From Lotus japonicus (taxonomy: Eukaryota; Streptophyta; Magnoliopsida; Fabales; Fabaceae), in contig NC_080043.1 in assembly GCF_012489685.1 (NCBI RefSeq), forward strand, positions 56,318,289 through 56,382,288: 64,000 bases of DNA, given 5' to 3'. This document shows, piece after piece, positions 21,780 to 33,420 of the stretch (position 1 is its first letter; the number at the start of each line of letters is the position of its first letter). The notes beneath the pieces are model-generated. The model did not search any database. It was not told the origin of the DNA and was given only the letters and a program-made list of their open reading frames with translations. A program made the translations under genes and the position numbers.

Positions 21780-23920
21780 AGGAGGTATATGTGGAACAAC
21801 CAAAAGGCTTCATAGATCCAACGTTTCCAGAACATGTGTATAAATTGAGAAAGGCTCTATATGGACTGAAGCAAGCTCCTAGGGCTTGGTATGAAAGATT
21901 GACTGAATTTCTGAAAAATAAAGGGTATAACAAAGGAGGGATAGACAAGACCTTATTTGTGAAGAATGACATTTGAAATCACATGATAGCTCAAATATAT
22001 GTAGATGACATTGTGTTTGGCGGGATGTCAGACTAGATGGTAGATCATTTTGTCCAACAAATGAAGTCAGAGTTTGAAATGAGATTGGTTGGTGAACTGA
22101 ACTACGTTTTGGGGCTACAGGTGACGCAGATTGAAGATTCTATGTCCAATGCACAGAGAAAATATGCCGAGGAGTTGGTTAGAAAGTTTGGACTTGAAGG
22201 TGCTTCTCATAAGAGAACTCCAGCTGCCACTCACATTAAACCGACAAAAGATGACAGAGGAGAAGATGTTGATCAAAGTCTATATAGGATTATGATAGGG
22301 AGTCTCTATATTTTCTTCTATTTAACCGCCCTTGCACACATTTTGGAAGTCATCATTTCATACTTCCTTGATCTCGAAATTTATGATTTTCTCTCTCTAT
22401 CAATTGTCTAACCTCCAACGGTTATTTCTCAACTTCTCTCCAATTCTCCATCACCATGTCACATGAATTATGAAAGAACAGTGCCTCTGATCGTAAACCT
22501 GTTACCTATGCTCATGGTGTCAAGTTTCTTGGGTTTAATCCATTATCAACCACACCCTCTAGGGTTACTCGTTCCACTGCTGCAATTGCTTCTCTAGAAT
22601 CACCTGGACCAACATCAAGGACTAGGAGAGCGCGAACCAAAGTTGTTGTAATCAAGAACAAGAAGCCTGATCCTGTTCAAGTAGACTCTGAGGACTCTGC
22701 TTCAGAAAAACATGATAATGCTGACAGAGTTCCTGATGTTGGAATTGATCAAGACATTGATCAATCTCTTGGAGTTCTTGCTGATGCTGCAACCGGGCCA
22801 AATGTCGCACCAAATGTGGAAACTCAGGGTGTGGAACCCAATCTGTCTCTGCTTCTGTAATCACACCTCCAGGAAATGGAGATCATGAAGACAAAGATGA
22901 TTCTACCAGTGAAAAGACACCCTCTGTGGAGGTCTCTGCACAGCTGACTCCTGAACCCTCTTCCAAGAAGGGTAAGGAGAAGAAGATTGTTGTTTCTGAA
23001 GATGAAGTATCTGATGACGAGGTTTTAATCTAGAAGCTTAGGATTGGTTTCTTGATAATCAAGTTAGTATTATTCAAGAAGCTTCTGTGCGCCGCTCAAG
23101 GAATATATCAAGTGTGATCAAATTGGCTTCAGAAGATTTGATTTGAAGATTAATTGTGGAAGTTTTTATCTTTTAATCAAATCTTATGAAATAAGATTTG
23201 TTGCATATTTAAAAGATACACATCCTGTTTTGTGTGGACTCTTTGTTCGTTCAAACCCATCGAAGACAAGGCCTGAGAGCGTTTGTTTAGTTGTTTGATC
23301 TTGAGATCTGTCTTTACTCTTAGTTGTAAGAGGTCAATCACTATGGCAATGATTGTGTGAGAAAGTGAGAGGGGCTCTCATACTTAGGGAGAGGACTATG
23401 TAATAACCACACGCAGAAATAGGTAGAAAAGGAAATGAACAGGGCTGTTCAGTTAATACCTTTTGTGTACTTGATTCTCTACAATAGTCAATTATCTTTC
23501 TCGGGTGAAAATCCTCCGGACGTAGGTGATATTGCACCGAACTGGGTTACCAATCTCTTGGGTTTACTTTTCCTTTGTGAACTTTAACTTGCATATCTAA
23601 ACATTGTTATTTGAAACTTGTTGTACAAGATGTCTTAGACATCGGGTAGAACATCTGTCCTACGAGTGCCAACATTTCACTTTTAATGTATCAGATGCCA
23701 TTAGGTCCAAAGCGACCACTAGATGCACATCTCTGTAGAGGTTAAAATCCTAAATGATAGAAAAGAGTTTATCCAAGACACCCAAGTAAGCAACTCCCTG
23801 AGCAAAGCAACCTCCCATTAACTTTCAACTAGTTGAGAACTCTAAACCTAAGCTGCTTGTCCTCTTTTGTGAGGAGAGTGGTTTGGTGAATCACGATCCC
23901 TCCTCAATATCATGGGAATG
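21780..23920 (+). repeat. Array unit 4
   Basis: Same contents as unit 3 shifted by 2141 bp; LTR sequence ends at 23679. A private C-to-T change lies near 22493 (gatcgtaaacc). Confidence 0.92.
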
Positions 23921-24754
23921 AGGAGGTATATGTGGAACAACCAAAAGGCTTCATAGATCCAACGTTTCCAGAACATGTGTATAAATTGAGAAAGGCTCTA
24001 TATGGACTGAAGCAAGCTCCTAGGGCTTGGTATGAAAGATTGACTGAATTTCTGAAAAATAAAGGGTATAACAAAGGAGGGATAGACAAGACCTTATTTG
24101 TGAAGAATGACATTTGAAATCACATGATAGCTCAAATATATGTAGATGACATTGTGTTTGGCGGGATGTCAGACTAGATGGTAGATCATTTTGTCCAACA
24201 AATGAAGTCAGAGTTTGAAATGAGATTGGTTGGTGAACTGAACTACGTTTTGGGGCTACAGGTGACGCAGATTGAAGATTCTATGTCCAATGCACAGAGA
24301 AAATATGCCGAGGAGTTGGTTAGAAAGTTTGGATTTGAAGGTTCTTCTCATAAGAGAACTCCAGCTGCCACTCACATCAAACTGAAAGAAGATGACAGAG
24401 GAGAAGATATTGATCAAAGTCTGTATAGGATTATGATAGGGAGTCTCTTAATAACAACTAGTAGACCAGATATTGCTTTTGCTGTAGGAGTTTGTGCTAG
24501 GTCAAGCAGCAACCAAGACTAGTCATCTACTAAAAATAAAGATAATCATCAAGTATATCAGTGGGACTATTGACTACGAAATCTTTTATGCTCATAACAC
24601 CAATCCAGAGTTGGTAGGATACTGTGATGCATATTGGGCTGGCAATGCATATGATAGAAAAAGTACTTATGGAAGATGCTTCTTTTTTATGGAAAAATCT
24701 AATCTCTTGGTCCAACAAGAAATAAAACTGTGTCTCTTTATCAACAGCAGAGGC
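23921..24754 (+). pseudogene. RT and RNase H remnant (partial fifth unit without the internal deletion)
   Basis: Up to about 24336 it matches units 2-4. From FGFEGSSHKR it becomes like the copies at 31120 and 36790, keeps the RT end (SRPDIAFAVGVC) and runs into RNase H (ELVGYCDAYWAGNAYDRKST, with Tyr where Asp is usual in ADW and ADDR). It stops inside the RNase H block at an AGGC junction with an inverted LTR fragment. Stops in all frames disable it. Confidence 0.8.
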
Positions 24755-25506
24755 ATCTTTCAATCTTCAGTCTCTTTATATACTCCAAGGATTAGGGTTT
24801 GGATGTTGCATGGAATGCTACCGTTGGAGGGCAGATCTGGGATTTCCAGGTTCTGCTGTGGCTGAACACGTTAGGTAAGGTCATCAGGATAGTACAATTG
24901 CTTTTGTAATTTGGATAGTGACATGACCTTTATCCTAGTTGACTTCTGATCAGAGTGACGCTTCATGTTGGAACTTGTGAAGCTTGTTGATCAGAGTCAG
25001 AGGGAAGCTTGGATCCTCTGACCTTTGTAACTTCTGCTTCTGGATTCAGAGGAGAAGTACTTGGTCTTTAGAGCCAGCTTACTCTTGGACTTCAGAGTCT
25101 TCACTTCTCAGCTTCTGGACCTTCAGAACTTCTGGACCTTCAGAGCATCTGGACCTTCAGAGCTTCAGAACCTTCAGAGCGTCTAGATCTTCAGAGCGTC
25201 TGGACCTTCAGAACTTCTGGTCTTCAAAACTTCAAGTGATCTGAATCCATATCAGAGCTTAACTATCTTCAAATCTTCTGAAGCTTTTTCTACTGTTCAG
25301 ATTGAACATAGAGAGTGCGAAAGCGTTGCGTAGGTTACTCTTTGAGCATAGTGCTTCTAATTTATGTGTAATTAGACCAGAGTCAGAGCCTGTCATCTAA
25401 ACACTCAGAAAACAACGTTAGAGTACCATAATTGTTCATACATAATAGTTAACGTGTAATCATCAAAACATAGAGTTGTACTACATTATCAAAACTTGAT
25501 CTTACA
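24752..25506 (-). mobile_element. Partial 1.2-kb-family LTR, minus strand, 3' part missing
   Basis: The right end is the intact LTR start (reverse complement TGTAAGATCAAGTTTTGATA). The left end is broken inside the LTR at atctttcaatcttcag and joined to RNase H with the shared bases AGGC/GGC. To the right the Sirevirus sequence starts again at ggagtctctt, already seen at 24443. The LTR therefore sits at a duplication breakpoint. Contains the ccttcagaRcttctgga subrepeats. Confidence 0.85.
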
Positions 25507-26115
25507 GGAGTCTCTTAATCTCACAGCTAGTAGACCAGATATTGCTTTTGCTGTAGGAGTTTGTGCCAGGTCAAGCAGCACCCAAGACTAGTCATCTACT
25601 AAAGGTAAAGATAATCATCAAGTATATCAGTGGGACTATTGACTACGGAATCTTTTATGCTCATAACACCAATCCAGAGTTGGTAGGATACTGTGATGCA
25701 GATTGGGCTGGCAATGCAGATGATAGAAAAAGTACTTCTGGAGGATGCTTCTTTTTTATGGAAAAATCTAATCTCTTGGTCCAGCAAGAAATAAAACTGT
25801 GTCTCTTTATCAACAGCAGAGGCTGAAAATAATGCTGCTATAACTGGGTGTACTCAACTGCTGTGGATGAAGCAAATGTTGAAGGAATACAATGTCCGAC
25901 AAGATGTTATGAAATTGTACTGTGACAACTGGAGTGCTATCAATATTTCTCAGAATCTAATTCAACATAGCAGAACCAAGCACATTGACATTCGTCATCA
26001 CTTTATTAGGGATCTTGTTGAGGAGAAAATTATTTCATTAGAGCATGTGGATACTAATTGCAGTTAGCAAATATTTTTACAAAGGCATTGGATACGACTC
26101 AATTTGAGAAGTGAA
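25507..26115 (+). pseudogene. Sirevirus RT end and RNase H, copy B
   Basis: The sequence encodes SRPDIAFAVGVCARSS, a shift, then ELVGYCDADWAGNADDRKST with the catalytic Asp residues of copia RNase H, CFFF, then LWMKQMLKEYNV, a CDNWSAINISQN block, HSRTKHIDIRHHFIRD and FTKALDTTQFEK. This is complete RNase H architecture in broken frames (stops at 25589 and 25824, and a base loss after EHVDT). RNase H degrades the RNA of RNA-DNA hybrids in reverse transcription. Confidence 0.82.
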
Positions 26116-26289
26116 GAGGGAAATTATGGATTTGTGTAATAACTAACTTATAGCTGTTATTGACACATGTTAAGGGCAACGACTTTTTGGAAGTCATCAT
26201 TTCATACTTTCTTGATCTCGAAATTTCTGATTGTTCTCTCTCTATCAATTGTCTAACCTCCAACGGTTATTTCTCAACTTCTCTCCAAT

Positions 26290-26880
26290 TCTCCATCATC
26301 ACGTCACATGAATCATGAAAGAAGAGTGTCTCTGATCGCAAACCTATCATCAATGTTCATGGTGTCAAGTTTCTTGGGTTGAATCCATCATCATCCACAC
26401 CCTCTAGGGTTACTCGTTCCACTGCTGCAATTGCTTCTCCAGAATCATTTGAACCAATATCAAGGACTAGGAGAGCACGAACCAAAGTTGTGGTAACCAA
26501 GAACAAGAAGCCTGATCCTATTCAAGTAGACTCTGAGGGCTCTGCTTCAGAAAAACATGATAATGCTGACAGAGTTCCTGATGTTTGAATTGATCAAGAA
26601 ATTGATCAATCTCTTGAAGTTCTTGCTGATGCTGCAACCGGGCCAAATGTCGCACCGAATGTGGAAACTCAGGGTGTGGAACCCAATACGTCTCTGCTTC
26701 TGTAATCACATCTCCAGGAAATGGAGATCATGAAGACAAAGATGATTCTACCAGTGAAAAGACAACCTCTGTGGAGGTCTCTGCATAGGTGACTCCTGAA
26801 CCCTCTTCCAAGAAGGGTAAGGAGAAGAAGATTGTTGTTTCTGAAGATGAAGAATCTGATGATGAGGTTTTAATCTAGAA
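26290..26880 (+). pseudogene. Sirevirus 3' ORF, copy B
   Basis: Same Ser/Thr/Arg-rich and acidic ORF as in the array, with PSRVTRSTAAIAS and RTRRARTKVVVTKNKK, a stop at 26586-26588, an early stop after the start region and a frameshift downstream. It ends at a TAG at about 26876. Confidence 0.6.
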
Positions 26881-26889
26881 GCTTTGGAG

Positions 26890-27660
26890 TGATTTCTTGA
26901 TAATCAAGTTAGTATTATTCAAGAAGCTTCTGTGCGCCGCTCAAGGAATATATCAAGTGTGATCAAGTTGGCTTCAGAAGATTTGATTTAAAGATTAATT
27001 GTGGAAGTTTTTATCTTTTGTTTAAATCTTATGAGATAAGATTTGTTGCATATTTAAAAGATACACTTCTTGTTTTCTGTGGACTCTTTGTTCGTTCAAA
27101 CCCATCGAGGACAAGGCCTGAAGAACTATTACTTAAGAAGACCAAAACCTAATTGCTTGGTGTGCTTCGTGTTGTGTGATTAGGGTTTTGTTATTATGAG
27201 TTCGCACTTGTTTTTGTAACTCTCTCAGCAGCTTTATGTTCTTATTTTAGCTGAGAGAGCATTTGTTTAGTTGTTTGATCTTGAGATCTGTCTTTACTCT
27301 TAGTTGTAAGAGGTCAATCACTGTGGCAGTGATTGTGTGAGAAAGTGAGAGGGGCTGTCATACTTAGGGAGAGGACTAAGTAATAACCACGCGTAGAGAT
27401 AGGTAGAAAAGGCAGTGAACAAGGGCTGTTCAGTTAAGACCTTTTGTGTACTTGATTCTCTATAATAGTGGATTATCTTTCTCGGGTGAAAATCCTCTGG
27501 ACGTAGGTGATATTGTACCGAATTGGGTTACCAATCTCATGTGTTTATTTTTCCTTACTGCACTTTAACTTGCATATCTAAACATTGTTATTTTCAACTT
27601 GTTGTACAAGATGTCTTAGACATCGTGTAGTACATCTGTCCTACGAGTGCTAACATTTCA
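26890..27660 (+). mobile_element. Sirevirus LTR, copy B (5' border unclear)
   Basis: The end TTTCA at 27660 is exact by comparison with 8043. The beginning is uncertain: no GGGGGAG tract precedes it, so the true LTR start was probably lost. It holds a hairpin around 27225-27260 (ctctctcagc...gctgagagag) that is absent from array units 1-4. Confidence 0.65.
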
Positions 27661-28065
27661 CTTTTAATGTATCTGATGCCATTAGGGCCAAAGCGGCCAC
27701 TAGATGAACATCTCTGTAGAGGTTAAAATCCTAAATGATAGAAAAGAGTTTATCCAAGACACCCAAGTAAGCAACTCCCTGAGTCAAAGCAACCTCCCAT
27801 CAACTTTCAACTAGTTGAGAACTCTAAACTTAAGTTGCTTGTGCTCTTTTATGAGGAGAGGGGTTTGGTGAATCACGATCCCTCCTCAATATCATGGGAA
27901 TGGAAAGTGAAACAAGTTCCTCGACATCGAAAATAGTGATATTAGTTTGATCATGCTCCTCACCCGCTTTTTTTAAGAAGAAACTTCACGGATTTCCTCT
28001 TCGGTGGTGTTCTTCAGACCTGAATTCTTCGCCAATGCTGATGTGTGAAAAAGAGGGCGCCATGT

Positions 28066-28096
<31 letters not shown>

Positions 28097-28712
28097 TTAT
28101 ACAATGCAGAGGTGGAGATTCATGTTTCTTGTACTTTGGAAATCTCTAGTACCAAGTGCCACCTCCTTTAAAGTAGAGTATATTGAGGGGTTTAGTTGGT
28201 CGATTTTATAATTGTAAAACTATAAGTAAAGTGAGTAAGATCAATAAGCGATAACTAAATTCTCGGAAGCCATCATTAAAATATTATATATCATCTTAGA
28301 CCACAAAATATATTTGACTCAAAATTTTCATTTCCTTTGCAAAATCATAATCAAAAGCTTGAATTACAATTCTTGATTCACTACTAGAACAAGAATCCAA
28401 AATATAATTGGTTCATGAGTAAGAAAACGCGCGCAAACTTGAAAACTCAAATAGTCTGGGTCACGAAATCCTCAAGTAATTTGAGAATCCTCTCCATTAT
28501 TAAAACTCTTAGATTATGATTAAACACTGAACACAAATTCAAACTCAATATAAGCGATATTAATTTGAATACAAATTAAAATCTATCATGAAGAAGATCA
28601 AATCAACTTTATTAAACAAGAAGCATTAAACCCACAAAATAAGATCTTTGATCTGAATACAATTTAAGAACAAAAACTTAAGATTGACCAAAGATTTCAA
28701 AAAACAATTATT
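27661..28712. other. Non-coding flank between LTR and H2A copy 2, with a (GT)n(G)n tract
   Basis: No gene. The first ~240 bp (cttttaatgtatctgatgcc to atcatgggaatg) are the segment also present at the end of each 2141-bp unit. A (TG)n tract (28062-28080) runs into a G tract (to about 28096); copy C has a shorter version at 33822-33848. The H2A 3' UTR lies at the right end. Confidence 0.7.
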
Positions 28713-29284
28713 TTAGGGCTTAACATCCTTAGAGGTAGAATTGGCCTCCTTGGGGGCATTTGACTCCTTCGGAGACTTGGATGTTTTGGGAGCCTTATCA
28801 GCTTTCTACTCAAACAGCAGCGTTGGGTTGATTTTATGGACAACACCACCATAAGCAATGGTGACCCCATCCAACAATTTCCCCAGCTCTTCATCGTTCC
28901 TAACTGCCAGCATAATGTGCCTCGGACTAATCCGTTTCTTCATATTGTCAAGAGCAGCATTCCCAGACAACTCAAGAACTTGAGCAACCACATACACATG
29001 AAAATAATAGGGTTGGAAATCAATTGAAAAATAAAAAAAATTAAAACATAATTGAAAGAGAAATGAAAAGTTACCTCAACAGTCAGATATTCGAGAGTAG
29101 CGGCCATGTAAACAGAAGCACTAGTACCAACACGCTTAGCGTACCTTCCTTTCTTAAGGTAACGTCCAATCCTCCCGACGGGGAATTGGAGACCAGCCTT
29201 CATTGACCTTGAAACCGGTTTTTTCTTTAGGCCTCCTTTCTTTCTCCCTCCAACATCTTTCTTCACCTTCCTAGTGGTGTCCAT
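28713..29284 (-). pseudogene. Histone H2A copy 2, inactivated
   Basis: Exon 1 is 29284-29075 (starting [13 protein letters not shown]; donor GTAACT intact). The exon-2 acceptor, CAG|G in copies 1 and 3, reads CAAG here because of a G-to-A change at 28980, so normal splicing would fail or shift the frame by one base. An AAG-to-TAG change at 28808-28806 also stops the protein after NPTLLFE, removing the C-terminal tail. Other changes include TVE for TAE and VVHKINPT for VVPKINPA. The native terminal TAA is at 28715-28713. Two independent lesions make a functional histone unlikely; a truncated product from alternative splicing remains possible. Confidence 0.88.
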
Positions 29285-29519
29285 GGTGACAATAGATTCT
29301 TACCGTGACTTGTGCGGGATGAATTGTTTCTAGTATGCCGATGGGGAAGGGAAGGCGACGATGTAATTGGAGAAGTATTAAGCGTGGTTTTATAGAGGAT
29401 GAGTGTTGTTTGGAAGTGGCATTGAGAAAATGGTGATCGTTGGATTTGATCTTATCACGATTATAGATGATTTAAAACAGTGATCCGTGTGTTATCCGTT
29501 AAACCAATCTGACTCCACC

Positions 29520-30360
29520 TATATAATTCTAGACTATCTCAATTCCTCATATATTAAAGTCAAATATAAAATACATAAAATCCTTTAGACTTTTAAATTA
29601 ATGAAAATATTAATTAATTATTAATTAAATTTTACATAATTAATTATATTAACTACTAACTATAATATATCTCAATTTAGCATATACAAATTAGAATATT
29701 AAATTTTTAAATCATTTAAATTTTAATTGAGAAAGGAAAGTAATTAATATTTTTATTTTCATATATATAAATATATATATGTAATATTTTAAGTATTAAA
29801 TTTAGTTAATATAAAAGTCAAGCTCTCTTGACCTTCATATTAATGACAATAAATTTCATTATTAATAAATTTTAAATTATACCAACTATTAATTGTACAA
29901 TATCTCAATTTCACTAGTCAAAATATTAATTAGTTATTTAATTTTTTCATATTATTAATTATATTAAATAGTAACTAAATAATATCTTAACAATAGAAAA
30001 TTATATTATTAAATATGAAAATCATTTAATATTTTATTATTAATCATTTTTTAAGAAATTAATTCAAAACAATAAAATAAAACCAAATAACATTTTAAAA
30101 CTCTTCTTTATAATATATATATATATATATATCAATATTTCTTTAAGAAAGAAAAAAGTTATAATGATAATAAAGGGGGACCAAGGTAACAATCTCCTCA
30201 AGGAAGAGTAAAAGTAGCGCACCCACCTCTAAAATAAAGAGATTTCTTTAAGAAAGAAAAAAGTTATAATGATAATAAAGGGGGACCAAGGTAACAATCT
30301 CCTCAAGGAAGAGTAAAAGTAGCGCACCCACCTCTAAAATAAAGAGGGATCAAGGAACCT
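29520..30360. repeat. AT-rich flank repeat, copy B, with a 105-bp tandem duplication
   Basis: Equivalent to 13400-14110 and 35270-36060. Within it, the segment starting tttctttaagaaagaaaaaag is present twice in a row, at 30138-30242 and 30243-30347 (period 105), a change found only in this copy. Confidence 0.8.
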
Positions 30361-30363
30361 TTA

Positions 30364-30406
<43 letters not shown>

Positions 30407-30509
30407 GTTAGTTAGTTAAAATTTATGAATATCATTTCATATTAATAATTATGTGAAGTATTAATTTTTAAGATATAGAAAATTCTCATATGTAAAAGTG
30501 AAGTATTAA

Positions 30510-31840
30510 TTATGAGAATGGTATTGTAACTAGGAACAAGGTCAGATTAGTTGCTCAAGGTTACACTCAGATTGAAGGAATTGACTTTGATGAGACTCTT
30601 TCTCATGTTGCTCGTTTGGAATCAATCAGATTATTGTTGGGAGTAGCATGTCTGCTGAAGTTCAGACTGTATCAGATGGAAGTGAAAAATGCATTTTTAA
30701 AAGGCTAATTGAATGAGGAGGTATATGTGAAACAACCAAAAGGCTTAATATATCCAACGTTTCCAGAACATGTGTACAAATTGAGAAAGGCTCTATATGG
30801 ACTGAAGCAAGCTCCTAGGGCTTGGTATGAAAGATTGACTGAATTTCTGAAAAATAAAGGGTTTAACAAAGGAGGGATAGACAAGACCTTATTTGTGAAG
30901 AATGACATTTGAAATCACATGATAGCTCAAATATATGTAGATGACATTGTGTTTGGCGGGATGTCAGACTAGATGGTAGATCATTTTGTCCAACAAATGA
31001 AGTCAGAGTTTGAAATGAGCTTGGTTGGTGAACTGAACTAAGTTTTGGGGCTACAGGTGACGCAGATAGAAGATTCTATGTCCAATGCACAGAGAAAATA
31101 TGCCGAGGAGTTGGTTAGAAAGTTTTGATTTGAAGGTTCTTCTCATAAGAGAACTCCAGCTGCCACTCACATCAAACTGAAAGAAGATGACAGAGGAGAA
31201 GATATTGATCAAAGTATGTATAGGATTATGATAGGGAGTCTCTTAATAACAACTAGTAGACCAGATATTGCTTTTGCTGTAGGAGTTTGTGCTAGGTCAA
31301 GCAGCAACCAAGACTAGTCATCTACTAAAAATAAAGATAATCATCAAGTATATCAGTGGGACTATTGACTACGAAATCTTTTATGCTCATAACACCAATC
31401 CAGAGTTGGTAGGATACTGTGATGCAGATTGGGCTGGCAATGCAGATGATAGAAAAAGTACTTCTGGAGGATGCTTCTTTTTTATGGAAAAATCTAATCT
31501 CTTGGTCCAGCATGAAATAAAACTGTGTCTCTTTATCAACAACAGAGGCTGAATATATTGCTGCTATAACTGGGTTTACTCAACTGCTGTGGATGAAGCA
31601 AATGTTGAAGGAATACAATGTCCGACAAGATGTTATGAAATTGTACTTTGACAACTTGAGTGCTATCAATATTTCTCAGAATCCAATTCAACATAGCAGA
31701 ACCAAGCACATTGAAATTCGTCATCACTTTATTAGGGATCTTGTTGAGGAGAAATTTTTTTCATTAGAGCATGTGGATACTGAATTGCAGTTAGCAAATA
31801 TTTTTACAAAGGCATTAGATACGACTCAATTTGAGAAGTG
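30510..31840 (+). pseudogene. Sirevirus RT and RNase H, second complete segment
   Basis: It begins at the AT-rich repeat with [10 protein letters not shown] and ends QLANIFTKALDTTQFEK. It includes FDETLSHVARLESIRLL, a stop before [38 protein letters not shown] (about 30930-30960), RNase H GYCDADWAGNADDRKST and the AINISQNPIQHSRTKHI block. Internal stops at about 30706, 30909, 30969, 31039 and 31126 and several shifts disable it. It is the most complete RT-RNase H segment in the 15-37 kb region. Confidence 0.85.
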
Positions 31841-32060
31841 AAGAGGGAAATTAGGGATTTGTGTAATAACTAACTTATAGCTGTTATTGACACATGTTAA
31901 GGGCAACAACTATATTTTCTTCTATTTAACCGCCCTTGCACACTTTTTGGAAGTCATCATTTCATATTTTCTTGATCTCGAAATTTCTGATTGTTCTCTC
32001 TCTATCAATTGTCTAACCTCCAACGGTTATTTCTCAACTTCTCTCCAATTCTCCATCATC

Positions 32061-32638
32061 ATGTCACATGAATCAAGAAAGAAGAGTGTCTCTGATCGCA
32101 AACCTATCACCAATGTTCATGGTGTCAAGTTTCTTGAGTTGAATCCATCATCATCCACACCCTCTAGGGTTACTCGTTCCACTGCTGCAATTGCTTCTCC
32201 AGAATCATCTGGACCAACATCAAGGACTAGAAGAGCGCGAACCAAAGTTGTTGTAACCAAGAACAAGAAGCCTGATCCTGTTCAAGTAGACTCTGAGGAC
32301 TCTGCTTCAAAAAAACATGATAATGCTGACAGAGTTCCTGATGTTGGAATTGATCAAGACATTGATCAATCTCTTGAAGTTCTTGCTGATTGTGCAACCG
32401 GGCCAAATGTCGCACCAAATGTGGAAACTCAGGGTGTGGAACCCAATCTGTCTCTACTTCTGTAATCACACCTCCAGGAAATGGAGATCATGAAGACAAA
32501 GATGATTCTACCAGTGAAAAGACAACTTCTGTGGAGGTCTCTGCACAGGTGACTCCTGAACCCTCTTCGAAGAAGGGTAAGGAGAAGAAGAATGTTGTTT
32601 CTGAAAATGAAGAATCTGATGATGAGGTTTTAATCTAG
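32061..32638 (+). pseudogene. Sirevirus 3' ORF (env-like position), best preserved copy
   Basis: ATG 32061 opens MSHESRKKSVSDRKP, then VHGVKFLELNPSSSTPSRVT, RTRRARTKVVVTKNKK, an acidic Asp/Ser stretch and DQDIDQSLEVLAD. The first frame ends at 32465; the coding-like sequence continues one frame over (TPPGNGDHEDKDDSTSEKT ... SKKGKEKKN) to the TAG at 32636-32638. A single frameshift near 32440 therefore splits an ORF of about 190 codons. Low complexity and Lys/Arg-rich: possibly a nuclear or nucleic-acid-binding N-terminal region, which is inference. Confidence 0.6.
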
Positions 32639-32649
32639 AAGCTTTGGAG

Positions 32650-33420
32650 TGATTTTTCGATCATCAAGTTAGTATTATTCAAGAAGCTTCTGTGCGCCGC
32701 TCAAGGAATATATCAAGTGTGATCAAGTTGGCTTCAGAAGATTAGATTTAAAGATTAATTGTGGAAGTTTTTATCTTTTGTTTAAATCTTGTGAGATAAG
32801 ATTTGTTGCATATTTAAAAGATACACTTCCTGTTTTCTGTGGACTCTTTGTTCGTTCAAACCCATCGAGGACAAGGCCTGAAGAACTATTACTTAAGAAG
32901 ACCAAAACCTAATTGCTTGGTGTGCTTCGTGTTGTGTGATTAGGGCTTTGTTATTTTGAGTTCGCACTTGTTTTTGTAACTGTCTCAGCAGCTTTAGGTT
33001 CTTTTTTTAGCTGAGAGAGCATTTGTTTAGTCGTTTGATCTTGAGATCTGTCTTTACTCTTAGTTGTAAGAGGTCAATCACTGTGGCAGTGATTGTGTGA
33101 GAAAGTGAGAGGGGCTGTCATACTTAGGGAGAAGACTAAGTAATAACCACGCGTAGAGATAGGTAGAAAAGGCAGTGAACAAGGGCTGTTCAGTTAAGAC
33201 CTTTTGTGTACTTGATTCTCTATAATAGTGGATTATCTTTCTCGGGTGAAAATCCTCAGGACGTAGGTGATATTGTACCGAACTGGGTTACCAATCTCAT
33301 GTGTTTATTTTTCCATACTACACTTTAACTTGCATATCTAAACATTGTTATTTTCAACTTGTTGTACAAGATGTCTTAGACATCGTGTAGAACATCTGTC
33401 CTACGAGTGCTAACATTTCA
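32650..33420 (+). mobile_element. Sirevirus LTR, copy C (5' border unclear)
   Basis: Equivalent to 26890-27660 with an offset of 5760 bp; the end TTTCA is at 33420. Few substitutions separate it from copy B, consistent with duplication of the whole 5.7-kb unit after insertion. Confidence 0.65.

Larger units (their letters stand above)
15357..24336 (+). repeat. Tandem array, 2141-bp period: four full units plus a partial fifth
   Basis: Units are 15357-17497, 17498-19638, 19639-21779 and 21780-23920; a fifth begins at 23921 and diverges near 24336. Order in each unit: RT segment, an internal deletion joining RT (MIGSL) to the 3' spacer (tatattttcttctatt), the 3' ORF, LTR sequence ending TTTCA, then a ~240-bp flank ending ...atcatgggaatg. 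The boundary fuses flank (atgggaatg) to RT (aatgaggaggtat) at the shared bases GAATG. Units 2-4 appear identical apart from single changes such as C to T at 22493. This is very recent amplification or, less likely, an assembly artefact. Confidence 0.92.

Noticed and set aside
15357..24336. Regular repeats might suggest a CRISPR-like or satellite system
   Set aside because: The period is 2141 bp and the units contain RT, a 3' ORF and LTR sequence; this is tandem duplication of retroelement DNA in a eukaryotic genome.
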